Below are positions 26,808-37,025 of a stretch of 64,000 nucleotides of DNA, in pieces; position 1 is the first letter of the stretch; the number at the start of each line of letters is the position of its first letter. Position numbers and translations under genes: made by a program. Source of the stretch: DATFVA01 sp963832715 (GTDB lineage: Bacteria; Bacteroidota; Ignavibacteria; Ignavibacteriales; Ignavibacteriaceae); assembly GCA_963832715.1 (NCBI GenBank), contig CAWHVB010000005.1, positions 558,001-622,000 of the forward strand, written 5' to 3'. Under the pieces are notes generated by a model. That model was not told where the DNA came from and made no database searches. It saw nothing but the letters and a program-made list of their open reading frames with translations.

Positions 26808-27491
26808 ATGGCAGAAATAATTAATGTTTCAAATGTTACCAAATCCTATTGGCGGGATAGTATGGAGATCCCAGTGCTCCATAATATTTCACTTAGTATA
26901 AAGGAAGGTGAATTCATTGCTTTGATGGGTCCCTCCGGTTCGGGAAAAACAACTTTGCTTAACCTGCTCTCGGGAATAGACAGACCGACAAAAGGAAGCA
27001 TAACTGTAGGCGGAATTGATATTGCAGCATTGGGTGAATCAGCCCTTGCTAAATGGAGATCCGCTAATATCGGGTTTGTATTTCAGTTTTATAATTTAAT
27101 CCCGGTTCTTACAGCTTTTGAAAATGTGGAACTCCCCTTGCTGCTGACAAACCTGTCTAAGTCTGAAAGGAAGAAACACGTACAGACTTCTCTTGAAATT
27201 GTTGGTCTGGGGGATAGAATATATCACTATCCGAAACAGTTATCAGGCGGACAGGAACAGAGAGTTGCTATTGCCCGGGCGATTGTTACAGATCCTGCAA
27301 TTCTTGTAGCCGATGAACCTACAGGCGATCTCGATAGAAATTCAGCTGATGAAATTCTTAATCTGATGGAAAGACTGAATAAAGAATTTAATAAAACAAT
27401 AGTAATGGTTACTCACGACCCCCATGCTGCATCGAAAGCTCATCTCATAAGAAATCTTGACAAAGGTGATTTAATTCCGGAGATGGTATGA
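26808..27491 (+). CDS. ABC transporter ATPase, MacB/LolD type
   Basis: ATPase of 227 residues for a MacB-type mechanotransmission exporter. Walker A is GPSGSGKTTLLNLLSG, the Q-loop is in GFVFQFYNLIPVLTAFENVELP, the signature is LSGGQEQRVAIARAI, Walker B is ILVADEPTGDLD, and the switch His is in VTHDP. The stretch NLIPVLTAFENV is typical of the LolD/MacB/FtsE group. Its stop overlaps the next gene by 4 bp (ATGA). Confidence 0.93.
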   Translation: MAEIINVSNVTKSYWRDSMEIPVLHNISLSIKEGEFIALMGPSGSGKTTLLNLLSGIDRPTKGSITVGGIDIAALGESALAKWRSANIGFVFQFYNLIPVLTAFENVELPLLLTNLSKSERKKHVQTSLEIVGLGDRIYHYPKQLSGGQEQRVAIARAIVTDPAILVADEPTGDLDRNSADEILNLMERLNKEFNKTIVMVTHDPHAASKAHLIRNLDKGDLIPEMV

Positions 27492-28648
27492 AAGTACTTA
27501 AACTGATCTTTAAAAATACTCTCAGGCATAAGCTTAGAACTTCTCTTACTGTTCTGGGAATTGCGATTGCCGTGATTGCCTTTGGCCTTCTAAGAACTGT
27601 GGTAACAGCATGGTCAGTTGGAGTTGAGGCGTCATCTGCAAACCGGCTGATCACGCGGCAGGCGGTATCTTTTATATTTCCATTACCTTATGCGTACAGA
27701 GATAAAATTCAATCCGTTCCCGGCGTTCAAGAGGTGACTTTTTCAAACTGGTTCCAGGGAGTCTATATAGATAAGAACCAGTTCTTTGCCAGGCTCGCTG
27801 TGGATGCAAATACTATTTTTGATGTATACCCTGAATTCGTACTCCCGCCACAGGAACTTGCAGCATTTAAAAAGGAAAAAAACTCGTGCGTTATAGGTAT
27901 TGATCTCGCGAAGAAATATAATCTTAAGATCGGCGACGTCATGAATATTGACGGCGATATCTACCCCGGACGCTGGGATTTTGTAGTACGCGGAATTTAT
28001 AAACCAAAGTATAAGACTACGGATGCTACCCAGATGTTTTTTCATTGGGATTATGTAGACGACAGAATGAGAGAAGAAGCCCCTGTAAGGGCCGGTGATG
28101 TGGGTTGGTACGTCGTAAAGATAAGCGACCCGTCTAAATCTGCCGAAATTTCTGAAAAAATCGACGCATTATTTAAAAACTCTCCCGCTGAAACTAAAAC
28201 TGAAACAGAGAGAGCTTTTCAGCAGGGATTCCTTGCATCTACCAGTGCAATAATTACTTCAATGAATGTTCTGTCATTTGTAATAATCGGAATTATAATG
28301 CTGGTCCTTGCAAATACAATGATAATGTCCGCGAGAGAAAGAACCAGGGAGTATGCGGTATTCAAAACTCTGGGATTCTCGGCTAAGCACCTGGTCGGAT
28401 TGATCATGGGAGAATCTCTCTTTATTGCATTACTCGGCGGAGGAATCGGATTATTCCTGACTTTTCCTCTGGTCAGCGGTTTCTCCGAAGTGATCCCTAA
28501 AGGATTTTTTCCTGTATTTCAGATTGAACCTATCACGATAGTGCTTGCAGTAAGTGCTGCCGTTATTATCGGGATAGTGTCAGCTATATTTCCAATACAG
28601 CGTGCATTAAGTACACGCATAGTTGACGGGTTCAGATTTGTAGGATAA
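27488..28648 (+). CDS. ABC transporter permease, MacB/FtsX family (first subunit)
   Basis: Permease of 386 residues with the MacB layout: one N-terminal helix (TSLTVLGIAIAVIAFGLL), a large periplasmic domain (about residues 45-255), then three helices carrying the FtsX domain (ANTMIMSARERTREYAVFKTLGFSAKHL, cited as family landmark by its position near residues 278-305). The substrate is unknown. It pairs with the next gene as a heterodimer. Confidence 0.9.
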   Translation: MKVLKLIFKNTLRHKLRTSLTVLGIAIAVIAFGLLRTVVTAWSVGVEASSANRLITRQAVSFIFPLPYAYRDKIQSVPGVQEVTFSNWFQGVYIDKNQFFARLAVDANTIFDVYPEFVLPPQELAAFKKEKNSCVIGIDLAKKYNLKIGDVMNIDGDIYPGRWDFVVRGIYKPKYKTTDATQMFFHWDYVDDRMREEAPVRAGDVGWYVVKISDPSKSAEISEKIDALFKNSPAETKTETERAFQQGFLASTSAIITSMNVLSFVIIGIIMLVLANTMIMSARERTREYAVFKTLGFSAKHLVGLIMGESLFIALLGGGIGLFLTFPLVSGFSEVIPKGFFPVFQIEPITIVLAVSAAVIIGIVSAIFPIQRALSTRIVDGFRFVG

Positions 28649-28673
28649 GCCAATTTTTTCTAAAAGGATTTTA

Positions 28674-29845
28674 ATGATGAAAATTCCATTTAAGTATACT
28701 CTCAGAAATTTTAAACCAGGAAACTTACTTCTGTAATTACAATCGCTGGTATCGCTTTGGTTGTTTTTGTGTTCGCCGCTGTATTGATGATGGCTTATGG
28801 AATACAGAAGACGCTCGTTTCAACCGGTTCTCCGGATAATATTAAAATTGTAAGGAAAGCTGCCAATGGTGAGATCTCCAGCATTATAAGCGGTGATACC
28901 CAGGGAATAATAAAGTCGCTGCCTTATATTGCTAAAAAAGCCGATGGAACCCCAATCATTTCAACTGAACCTGTAGTAATAATAAATCTTGAAAAATCTA
29001 ATGGTGGAGTCAGCAATATAACTGTGAGAGGTGTGTCAGCAACGGTTAAAGAACTGCGACCCCAGATGAAAATAGTGGATGGAAGGATGTTTAATTGGGG
29101 AGTCAGGGAATTGATTGTGGGACAATCAATAGCAAGACAGTTCAAAGGAGCGCAGATAGGCAGCATGGTTAAATTTGCAGGCGATAACTGGAAGATCGTT
29201 GGTGTATTCTCAACCGACGGCAGCGGGTTTGATTCTGAAATGTGGGGAGATGAAGTTCAGCTGCTCGGCGCATTTAACCGTGGAAGTACAGTTTCTTCTG
29301 TCACTCTTAAGCTGGATAATCCGCAGCACTATGATCAGTTTATTAGTGCTTTTAATAAAGAGCAGCGGCTAAATCAGTTCGAAGCAAAACCCGAACAAAA
29401 ATACTTTGAAGAACAGTCCGAAATTATGGCGGGCTTCATCCGGATTCTTGGTTTATTTATAACTATTATTTTCAGCTTTGGAGCAACCATCGGAGCTATG
29501 ATCACTATGTACGCTGCTGTGGCTAACCGTACGGTTGAGGTTGGTACTTTACGTGCACTTGGTTTCAGCCGCAGAAGTATTTTAATTGCTTTCCTTACTG
29601 AGTCATTATTTATAGCACTGCTTGGGGGAGCTATAGGAATTGTTTTGGCTTCATTACTTCAGTTTATATCTATTTCAACTTTAAACTTCAACTCATTCTC
29701 TGAATTAGCTTTTTCCTTTGCTTTATCACCTTCGATCGTAATCTGGACTCTGGTTTTTGCAGCACTTATGGGCTTCTTCGGCGGATTCCTTCCATCGGTT
29801 AGAGCAGCAAGGTTGAATATCGTTAATGCGTTAAGAGCAGGATGA
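28674..29845 (+). CDS. ABC transporter permease, MacB/FtsX family (second subunit, frameshifted near 28718)
   Basis: Second permease, about 390 residues when repaired. ATG 28674 (or 28677) follows AAAAGGA and encodes MKIPFKYTLRNFK, which is the usual start of this family. The frame then hits TAA. Adding one A to the AAA before CCAGG (about 28716-28718) gives NFKTRKLTSVITIAGIALVV, the expected first helix, and the frame stays open to 29845. The FtsX core has YAAVANRTVEVGTLRALGFS. It is the last gene of the adaptor-ATPase-permease-permease operon. Confidence 0.88.
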
Positions 29846-30273
29846 TTAATCCTAAAAGAAAAATGAGTTCAAAGATTAAATTTTCTGTCATCTGATATAA
29901 ATATTCGGGGTAATAATTATCAGTTTGAGACACTGTCATTTTGTCATATATTGAATAATTCAACAGCTGAAAAATGCGTTTTTTCACAGTTTTTAGCGTG
30001 TCTCATTTTGAGTCCTTCTCCGTTCCTTCCCCGACATAACTCCGTCCTTTCTCCGTCCTAAACCCTGTGACTGACATTTTGTCATGACCGTTGATTATTT
30101 TAACACTTTATGGTGACTTTTTTCTTTTTACTTTTATCCTTTTTCTTGCACAACCAGCTTATGTAAAAACAGAACTTTCCCTTATCTTTATAACCTGATT
30201 TTTCATTAATATTTTTATTGATACTTGATACTTTTTACTCAATACTTTTTACTTTTATCTTTTTTCTTGACCC
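29846..30273. other. 428-bp gap with short direct and inverted repeats
   Basis: No gene seen. TGAGACAC (29926-29933) is repeated inverted as GTGTCTCA (29998-30005). CATTTTGTCAT occurs at about 29937 and again near 30075. The last 100 bp is T-rich with repeated TACTTTTTAC units before the next start. Function unknown. Confidence 0.5.
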
Positions 30274-31161
30274 ATGCCTTACATCGGTGAATTTAGCGCT
30301 CTCCTTACTGCCTGCCTCTGGTCTGTAACATCTTTCCTGTTTGCATTTGCAGCGGAAAAAGTAGGTTCAGTACAGGTTAATATAAACAGGATAATTTTAG
30401 CCGCTGTCATACTCTTTTTTATTGTCGCTCTCTCCGGAATTGATTACACTCTCTCAACCATGCAGGTTTATTATCTTATTATAAGCGGAGTAGTGGGACT
30501 TGTAATCGGTGATTCGTTCTTATTTAAATGCTATCAGCTGATCGGTGCACGTCTCGGCATGGTTTTGATGTCTCTTGTCCCGGCAATAAGTACAATCCTG
30601 GCGTGGATATTCCTCGAAGAATATATAACTCCTCTCGGCATCATCGGGATGATTGTAACTATATCCGGAGTTGTGCTTGTAGTGACCGAGAAAGCAGAGA
30701 AATCCCTAAAAAGAAGTTTTAATAAAATCGGAATACTCTATGGATTTTTGGGCGCTGCCGGTCAGGCCGGGGGACTTATATTAGCTAAGTTTGCTTTCGC
30801 AGAAGGTTATGTAAATGGGTTCGTTGCAAGTTTTACCAGGTTATCAAGTGCAGGTATTATAATCCTCATCGGAGGTTTGTTATTACGCAGATACAGGAAC
30901 CCGGTTTCAACCTACAGGAACAATATACCGGCGTTAAAAGCAACCATAGCAGCTACAATCCTTGCGCCTGTTCTCGGTGTAACCCTTAGTCTTGTAGCAA
31001 TAGAATTTACCAAAGTAGGAATCGCCTCCACCCTTATGGCCCTTGTTCCTATCATTATGCTGCCGATATCCAAATATTACTACAAGGAGAAATTATCTGC
31101 ACGTGCTGTCACCGGAGCCTTTATTGCAGTATCAGGTGTAGTAATCTTATTCTTACGTTAA
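30274..31161 (+). CDS. EamA/DMT-superfamily permease
   Basis: Inner-membrane protein of 295 residues with ten hydrophobic helices in two EamA repeats. Landmarks are FSALLTACLWSVTSFLFAF at the start, VPAISTILAWIFLEEYITPL at the end of repeat 1 and SGVVILFLR at the C-terminus. It differs clearly from the permease at 6089 and looks like the group of EamA proteins that lack the WGxxF pattern. The substrate is unknown. It ends 2 bp before the convergent T9SS gene. Confidence 0.85.
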   Translation: MPYIGEFSALLTACLWSVTSFLFAFAAEKVGSVQVNINRIILAAVILFFIVALSGIDYTLSTMQVYYLIISGVVGLVIGDSFLFKCYQLIGARLGMVLMSLVPAISTILAWIFLEEYITPLGIIGMIVTISGVVLVVTEKAEKSLKRSFNKIGILYGFLGAAGQAGGLILAKFAFAEGYVNGFVASFTRLSSAGIIILIGGLLLRRYRNPVSTYRNNIPALKATIAATILAPVLGVTLSLVAIEFTKVGIASTLMALVPIIMLPISKYYYKEKLSARAVTGAFIAVSGVVILFLR

Positions 31162-31163
31162 AT

Positions 31164-32858
31164 TTATTTTATCAGAAGCATCTTCTTTGAAATGGTATTT
31201 TCTCCTGCAGTGAGCCTGTAGATATACACACCTGATGAATACCTGCTGCCGTCAAACTTAAGAGAATAGTTCCCCGGAGATTTAACATCATTTACAAGAG
31301 TTGTAACATTTTGTCCAAGGATGTTATAAACTTCAAGTCTTACACGCTGGCTTTCCGGGATAGAGTAATTTACTATGGTTACAGGATTAAATGGATTCGG
31401 ATAATTTTGTGAAAGAGAAAAGACGACGGGAGCAAAGTCTATTTTTATTTCATTGGAATAGGTAGATGATCCGTCCAGGTCAATTTGTTTCAGTCTGTAA
31501 TATGCCGTCCCTGACTGATGGGATGAATCTGTAAATGAGTAGCTATGAGGGGTTGTGACTGTACCGTATCCTCCTTTAAATCCTATTTCCTTCCACTCCC
31601 TTCGATCTGATGAACGTTCAACATTAAAACCGTAATTATTATTCTCGGTTGTAGTTATCCAATGCAATTTGACGACGTCGCCTTCTCTTTTTCCTTCAAA
31701 AGAAATAAGTTCAACAGGAATTATGTCTCCTTCAAGCTTCACGAGAAGTATATTTGCATTTTGACTATTTAAGGCTTCAGCCCAGCCTGTGATCAATAAA
31801 GAGTTATCATCTGTAGTAGTAAATCCATAGTCAATATAATCACCATTTCCGGAGATTTCTTTGGACCAGATAACATTAAAATTCTGATCAGTTTTTTGAA
31901 TGATAATTGATGAATGATCGTTACTCCCATAAATAGTAGTATAAATGCAGATATAATTTGAGTCCGCAGTCTGAAGTATTCGGGGAGAATTTTGATCATT
32001 TGAAAGGATTAGAGAGTCCTGAATCTCACCTGCAGAATTTATGACTAAATATGATATCGATCCAATTAAGTCTTCTGCAAGTATATAATTTCCATTTTTT
32101 GTTTCTTTTATATTTCCATCAATAAAATAACAGCTGCAGTTGGACAGATCATATAAAGTATCAAGTTCTATATTTCCGTTATTGTCGGTCTTCAACAGCC
32201 ATGGTTCGGCCATATTAGGTGAATTAGAATCGGTTGCTTCGCCTAAAACCACTAAGCCGCCGTCCTGCGCATAAACGATATCATATCCAAAACTATCATA
32301 GAAATACTCACGGTTATAATAGTTCAGCCATAACAAGCCGCCTTCTGAATTAAACCGAGCTATAAATAACTTATTCCTGCCGTTAAAAACATCTCCTCCG
32401 GTTGCGGCAATTCCGCCGTCGGGGGTTAAACAGATAGATTTAATTCTTGCTGAATCGAGTAATATTTTTGACCAGAGTGTGTCTCCATCCTCGTTTATTT
32501 TAAGCAGCCAGGCATCAAAATAATAAATTGAAAGATCTGCAGTCATACCGCCGATGACATAACCATCACCGGTTCTTAATATTTGCATTCCATAGTCGCT
32601 GCCGTTTAGTACACCATACTGCTTTGTCCATATAGTATCTCCTGCTTCATCAGTTCTGATCAGAAACAGATCCTGTATAGTCTGCGGAGTCGATCTGTAT
32701 CCGCAGACTATATATCCGTTATTATCATTAGTTTCTGTAACAGATATTCCTTTTTCATCCGGAGATGAAGTATCGTACTCCCTTATCCAGGAGATCTGCG
32801 GCTGAGAGAGAATAATTGAATTTATTATAAGAATGAAGAAAGTCATTTTTGATTTCAT
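31164..32858 (-). CDS. Secreted beta-propeller protein with T9SS sorting domain
   Basis: Protein of 564 residues with a signal peptide (MKSKMTFFILIINSIILS). Residues about 25-370 form seven or so blades of the type seen in delta-60/kelch-like repeats: GGYxxxG, WLLKINEDGDTLW, LIRTDEAGDTIW, LLKTDNNGNIE, IIQKTDQNFNVIW. A fibronectin-like linker with PVELISFEGKREGDVVKLHW follows, then NYPNPFNPVTIV and the end KKMLLIK. It is probably displayed on the surface or released. No catalytic site is visible, so binding or adhesion is a guess. Confidence 0.85.
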   Translation of the reverse strand: MKSKMTFFILIINSIILSQPQISWIREYDTSSPDEKGISVTETNDNNGYIVCGYRSTPQTIQDLFLIRTDEAGDTIWTKQYGVLNGSDYGMQILRTGDGYVIGGMTADLSIYYFDAWLLKINEDGDTLWSKILLDSARIKSICLTPDGGIAATGGDVFNGRNKLFIARFNSEGGLLWLNYYNREYFYDSFGYDIVYAQDGGLVVLGEATDSNSPNMAEPWLLKTDNNGNIELDTLYDLSNCSCYFIDGNIKETKNGNYILAEDLIGSISYLVINSAGEIQDSLILSNDQNSPRILQTADSNYICIYTTIYGSNDHSSIIIQKTDQNFNVIWSKEISGNGDYIDYGFTTTDDNSLLITGWAEALNSQNANILLVKLEGDIIPVELISFEGKREGDVVKLHWITTTENNNYGFNVERSSDRREWKEIGFKGGYGTVTTPHSYSFTDSSHQSGTAYYRLKQIDLDGSSTYSNEIKIDFAPVVFSLSQNYPNPFNPVTIVNYSIPESQRVRLEVYNILGQNVTTLVNDVKSPGNYSLKFDGSRYSSGVYIYRLTAGENTISKKMLLIK

Positions 32859-33029
32859 CTGAGTCCCCGAAATTTATAGTGTGTAATTTAGTGTAATTTA
32901 CAATTAATATGCCTGAATGAAATTAAAATTATATGTAAATAACCCTTAAAATTTTATAGAATTGAAGTATCGAATCCCCTTAATGATATTATTATCACTT
33001 AAATTATATCTCCCGGAAAGATTTACCTG

Positions 33030-33545
33030 TCAATTTTTACCGTTCAGAATATCCTTATAGGTATCATAAGTCTCATCATCGAACGCAACGAAAATCACTT
33101 TCTGCAGATCGTCATTTTTAGTAAGGAAATTCTTTACTTCCCCGACAGCAATTTTTGCAGCCCTCTCAAGAGGGAAATGATATGCCCCAGTGCTTATTGA
33201 AGGGAAAGCAATGGTTTTAACATCATTCTCTATCGCCATCTCGAGGGAATTCCTGTAGCAGTTGGCAAGGAGGTTATCTTCATCATGTCTGCCGTCAGTC
33301 CAGATTGGTCCAACGGTATGAATAATATATTTTGCAGGGAGTCTGAAACCTGGAGAAATTTTGGCTTCACCGGTCAGACAGCCTCCTAACCTCCGGTTGT
33401 ATTCAATTAGTTCCGGACCTGCTGCACGGTGGATTGCACCGTCAACTCCGCCTCCTCCAAGTAAAGAGTTGTTTGCAGCATTTACAATCGCATCCACCTT
33501 CTGCTTTGTAATATCTCCTTTTTCTACAAATATTCTGTCAGCCAT
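33030..33545 (-). CDS. Macrodomain protein (ADP-ribose / O-acetyl-ADP-ribose deacetylase family)
   Basis: Cytosolic macrodomain of 171 residues. I start it at ATG 33545 (MADRIFVEKGDITKQ) because GAGGG lies seven bases upstream. An earlier in-frame ATG at 33569 has no such site. ADP-ribose-binding motifs are VDAIVNAANNSLLGGGGV and IAFPSISTGAYHFPL, as in the MacroD/YmdB group that hydrolyses O-acetyl-ADP-ribose and removes mono-ADP-ribose from proteins. It stands alone. Confidence 0.9.
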   Translation of the reverse strand: MADRIFVEKGDITKQKVDAIVNAANNSLLGGGGVDGAIHRAAGPELIEYNRRLGGCLTGEAKISPGFRLPAKYIIHTVGPIWTDGRHDEDNLLANCYRNSLEMAIENDVKTIAFPSISTGAYHFPLERAAKIAVGEVKNFLTKNDDLQKVIFVAFDDETYDTYKDILNGKN

Positions 33546-33796
33546 AATAAACCCTCGGATAATGTTCACGCCTTAATATAAAATAAATATCTGATTTATC
33601 CTGTTCTCCGGGATTGACCTGATCGAAAAGTGATATTTATCTTACGTCCGAACACTTAGCAAAAATGCGTATTGAGATTTGCACTATCATCGGGTTTGAG
33701 AAATCTATTAGAAAAACAGCTGAGGAATGCTATTCCCTTTGCATATTGAAAGCTTTTTTAGGAATTTTAAAACAATGATTTTAATTACGGGGAATG

Positions 33797-34594
33797 ATGA
33801 ACGGAATAGTTTTCGATATTAAAAAATTTGCCCTTCACGATGGTCCTGGGATCCGGACAACTGTCTTTCTTAAAGGCTGTCCTCTCGACTGCTGGTGGTG
33901 CCATAATCCTGAAAGCATCCGTAAGCTTCCGGAGAAAATAAAAATCAGCTCACTGAATTCTGCGAGTAAAATTTGTGAGCAGGAATCAGAACTCTTCGGA
34001 AAAGAATATTCAATCGAAGAACTTTTTGCTGAAATAAATAAAGATAGGCTGTTCTACGACGAATCGGGAGGAGGAGTAACATTTTCAGGCGGAGAACCTT
34101 TAATTCAGAATGAATTCCTGACAGGGATTCTTTCTGAATGCAGGACTGCAGGAATTAATACGGCGGTAGATACTTCGGGTTATGCAGGCAGAAAATTTTT
34201 TAGCAGGATCTATGACCTGACCGATTTCTTTCTCTTTGATTTAAAGATCCTCGATGAGGAACTTCATCGAAGATTTACAGGTGTCTCGAATATAATGATC
34301 CTGGATAACCTCAGGCTATTAACAGAAAAGGGGAATAAGGTAATAATTAGAATTCCTCTTATCCCGGGAGTAACGGACACCGAAGAAAATCTTTCCGGGC
34401 TTTCCGGTTTTTTAATGAAACTTGATAATATCAGGAAAATCGACCTCCTCCCTTATAATGAGGTTGCAGAATCAAAATATAAAAGATTTAATAAGCCTTC
34501 ACGACTCGGGAATCTCAAATCGCAGAATGAAGATAAACTTAACGAAATAAAAAATTACTTCGACACCCGGTTTGAAGTCTCTGTTAGAGGATAA
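33797..34594 (+). CDS. Glycyl-radical enzyme activating enzyme (radical SAM)
   Basis: Radical SAM activase of about 265 residues that installs the glycyl radical on the enzyme encoded next. The cluster Cys residues are in GCPLDCWWCHNPE, preceded by the activase signature FALHDGPGIRTTVFLKG. SAM-binding residues lie in FSGGEPL and DTSGY. After CHNPE, the segment that carries extra Fe-S clusters in many activases is replaced by a short stretch with a single Cys, so it appears to lack the ferredoxin insert. Two adjacent ATGs exist (33794 and 33797). GGGGA spacing favours the second. It is 2 bp from the next gene. Confidence 0.9.
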   Translation: MNGIVFDIKKFALHDGPGIRTTVFLKGCPLDCWWCHNPESIRKLPEKIKISSLNSASKICEQESELFGKEYSIEELFAEINKDRLFYDESGGGVTFSGGEPLIQNEFLTGILSECRTAGINTAVDTSGYAGRKFFSRIYDLTDFFLFDLKILDEELHRRFTGVSNIMILDNLRLLTEKGNKVIIRIPLIPGVTDTEENLSGLSGFLMKLDNIRKIDLLPYNEVAESKYKRFNKPSRLGNLKSQNEDKLNEIKNYFDTRFEVSVRG

Positions 34595-34596
34595 AA

Positions 34597-36960
34597 ATGA
34601 ACGATAGAATAAACTCGCTTCGTGAAAAAACATTATGCACCCGTCCTTCAATATCTCTTGAAAGAGCAGTCCTGCTGACTGATTTTTATAAGAGCGGGGT
34701 AGTTGAAAAAGTATCGGTTCCTGTCAGCAGGGCTCTTGCTTTTAAATATCTTCTCGAACATAAGGATCTTTGTGTAAATGAAGGAGAACTTATTGTCGGC
34801 GAAAGAGGTCCCGGACCGCATCAGACTCCCACTTATCCCGAGATATGCACCCATTCTCTAAAGGATTTTGAGATTCTTGATTCACGCGAAAAGATAGCAT
34901 TTAAGGTGGATGAGGATACGGCTGAAATTCAAAAAGAAAAAATAATCCCTTTCTGGAGCGGAAGATCCCTCCGTGACAGACTGTTCAGAGAGGTTGACAG
35001 CGAATGGATCGACTGCTATGAAGCAGGAATGTTTACAGAGTTTATGGAACAGCGGGCGCCGGGACATACCGTCCTCGATAATAAAATATATAAGAAGGGT
35101 TTCAAGGATTTTATACGGGATATTGATGAAAGCATAAGCGGACTCGATTTTTACAATGATCCGCATGCCTTTTATAAAAGAGAAGAGCTGGAAGCAATGC
35201 GGATTGCTGCGGAAGCTGTGATTAACTTTGCAAAACGTTATTCTGTATACCTTTCTGAACTTAGCGAACGTGAAGAAGATTTACAGAAGAAAGCTGAATT
35301 GGAACAATTGGCAGAAATCTGCCGCAGGGTGCCTGAAAATCCGCCGTTGACTTTCCACGAAGCACTTCAGTATTACTGGTTCGTTCATATCGGAGTGATA
35401 ACAGAACTTAATACATGGGATTCATTTAATCCCGGACGGCTTGATCAGCATCTATACCCCTTTTACAGGCACGATATTGATACCGGAAAGATCACTAAAG
35501 AAAGAGCCAGGGAACTGCTAGAATCCTTCTGGATTAAATTTCATAATCAGCCTGCTCCTCCCAAGGTTGGTATTACAGCGCAGGAGAGTAATACATATAC
35601 GGATTTCTGCCTGATAAATCTTGGCGGTCTTACTGAAGACGGTAAGGATGCTGTTAATGAACTGACATATCTGCTGCTTGATGTTATAGAGGAAATGAGG
35701 ATACTTCAGCCGAGTTCAATGATACAGGTTAGTAAAAAGAATCCGGATCAGTTTTTACGCCGCGCCTTAAATATTATTAAGACAGGTTTCGGACAGCCTT
35801 CTGTTTTTAATACTGATTCAATTATTCAGGAATTGCTGCGGCAGGGGAAATCAATAGTTGATGCAAGAAACGGCGGGGCAAGCGGATGCGTTGAAACCGG
35901 GGCGTTTGGAAAGGAAAGCTATATATTAACCGGGTATTTCAACCTACCTAAAGTTCTTGAAATAACCCTCAATAATGGTGTAGATCCGCGGACAGGAAAA
36001 AAGCTTGGAATGAGAACAGGGAATCCTGAAGATTTTAAATCGTATGATGAATTTTTCGATGCATTCAGAGAACAGCTCGAATATTTCATAGATATTAAAA
36101 TTAAAGGAAATATGATAATCGAACGGCTTTGGGCTGATTACCTGCCGGCGCCATTCCTTTCCATTTTAATCGATGATTGTATCAGGAACGGCAAGGATTA
36201 TAATTCGGGCGGTGCAAGGTACAATACTTCATACATTCAGGGTGTGGGTATGGGTACAGTAACCGACTGTCTTTCTTCTATCAGGTATAATGTGTTCGAT
36301 AAGAAAAAGTTTACGATAAGGGAACTCTTATCCGCACTTGATAAGAATTTTAATGGCTTCGAAAGTATAAGAAAACTTGTAATGAATGAGACGCCAAAGT
36401 ATGGTAATGATGATGATTATGCCGATGAGATACTTCGGGAAGTATTTGAAAGTTATTTTGAATCGATTGACGGAAGGCCGAATACAAAAGGCGGTCATTT
36501 CCGTATAAATTTGCTCCCGACAACCTGTCACGTTTATTTCGGAAGCGTACTTGGAGCTACACCCGATGGAAGGCTGGCAAATAAACCTGTATCTGAAGGG
36601 ATTTCTCCTGTGCAGGGCGCCGATAGGAAGGGGCCTACTGCGGTACTCAAATCGGCTGCCAAGATCGATCATTTAAGGACAGGCGGTACTCTCCTTAATC
36701 AGAAATTCACGCCGCAGATTCTTAGCGATAATACGGGGATAGAGAAAGTGCTTCACCTGATCAGGGCGTACTTCAAAATGGATGGTCATCATATTCAATT
36801 CAACGTTGTGGACGTGGAGACCTTAAGAAAGGCACAGGCAGAGCCGGAGAATTACAGGGATCTGATTGTCCGGGTGGCAGGCTATAGTGATTACTTCGTA
36901 AATCTGGGCCCTGATCTTCAGGAGGAAATTATTAAGCGTACTGAACATGCTGAAGCATAA
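34597..36960 (+). CDS. Glycyl radical enzyme, trans-4-hydroxy-L-proline dehydratase-like
   Basis: Oxygen-sensitive radical enzyme of 787 residues. The thiyl-radical Cys431 and the general base Glu433 lie in ASGCVETGAFG, and the radical Gly762 is in VRVAGYSDYF. The Cys-to-Gly distance of 331 equals that of Clostridioides difficile HypD (Cys434/Gly765, from memory). A Tyr 16 residues after the Cys (TGY) matches HypD Tyr450, and the Asp of glycerol dehydratase at +14 is Thr here. These points favour hydroxyproline dehydration, giving pyrroline-5-carboxylate, over diol or pyruvate chemistry. No proC is next to it. PFL2-type relatives of unknown substrate remain possible. Confidence 0.75.
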   Translation: MNDRINSLREKTLCTRPSISLERAVLLTDFYKSGVVEKVSVPVSRALAFKYLLEHKDLCVNEGELIVGERGPGPHQTPTYPEICTHSLKDFEILDSREKIAFKVDEDTAEIQKEKIIPFWSGRSLRDRLFREVDSEWIDCYEAGMFTEFMEQRAPGHTVLDNKIYKKGFKDFIRDIDESISGLDFYNDPHAFYKREELEAMRIAAEAVINFAKRYSVYLSELSEREEDLQKKAELEQLAEICRRVPENPPLTFHEALQYYWFVHIGVITELNTWDSFNPGRLDQHLYPFYRHDIDTGKITKERARELLESFWIKFHNQPAPPKVGITAQESNTYTDFCLINLGGLTEDGKDAVNELTYLLLDVIEEMRILQPSSMIQVSKKNPDQFLRRALNIIKTGFGQPSVFNTDSIIQELLRQGKSIVDARNGGASGCVETGAFGKESYILTGYFNLPKVLEITLNNGVDPRTGKKLGMRTGNPEDFKSYDEFFDAFREQLEYFIDIKIKGNMIIERLWADYLPAPFLSILIDDCIRNGKDYNSGGARYNTSYIQGVGMGTVTDCLSSIRYNVFDKKKFTIRELLSALDKNFNGFESIRKLVMNETPKYGNDDDYADEILREVFESYFESIDGRPNTKGGHFRINLLPTTCHVYFGSVLGATPDGRLANKPVSEGISPVQGADRKGPTAVLKSAAKIDHLRTGGTLLNQKFTPQILSDNTGIEKVLHLIRAYFKMDGHHIQFNVVDVETLRKAQAEPENYRDLIVRVAGYSDYFVNLGPDLQEEIIKRTEHAEA

Positions 36961-37009
36961 AGCTATATTTCAATAGCAAACCCTTGCAGCATTGAGACTG
37001 CCGAAATAT

Positions 37010-37025
37010 CCTGAGCTTGTCGAAG
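37010..37025. repeat. Copy of a short dispersed palindrome-associated motif
   Basis: CCTGAGCTTGTCGAAG lies in the gap after the glycyl radical enzyme. TCCTGA (37009-37014) pairs with TCAGGA (37044-37049), giving a loose stem. Motifs of this wording occur as dispersed repeats in many bacterial genomes, from general experience. Confidence 0.45.
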
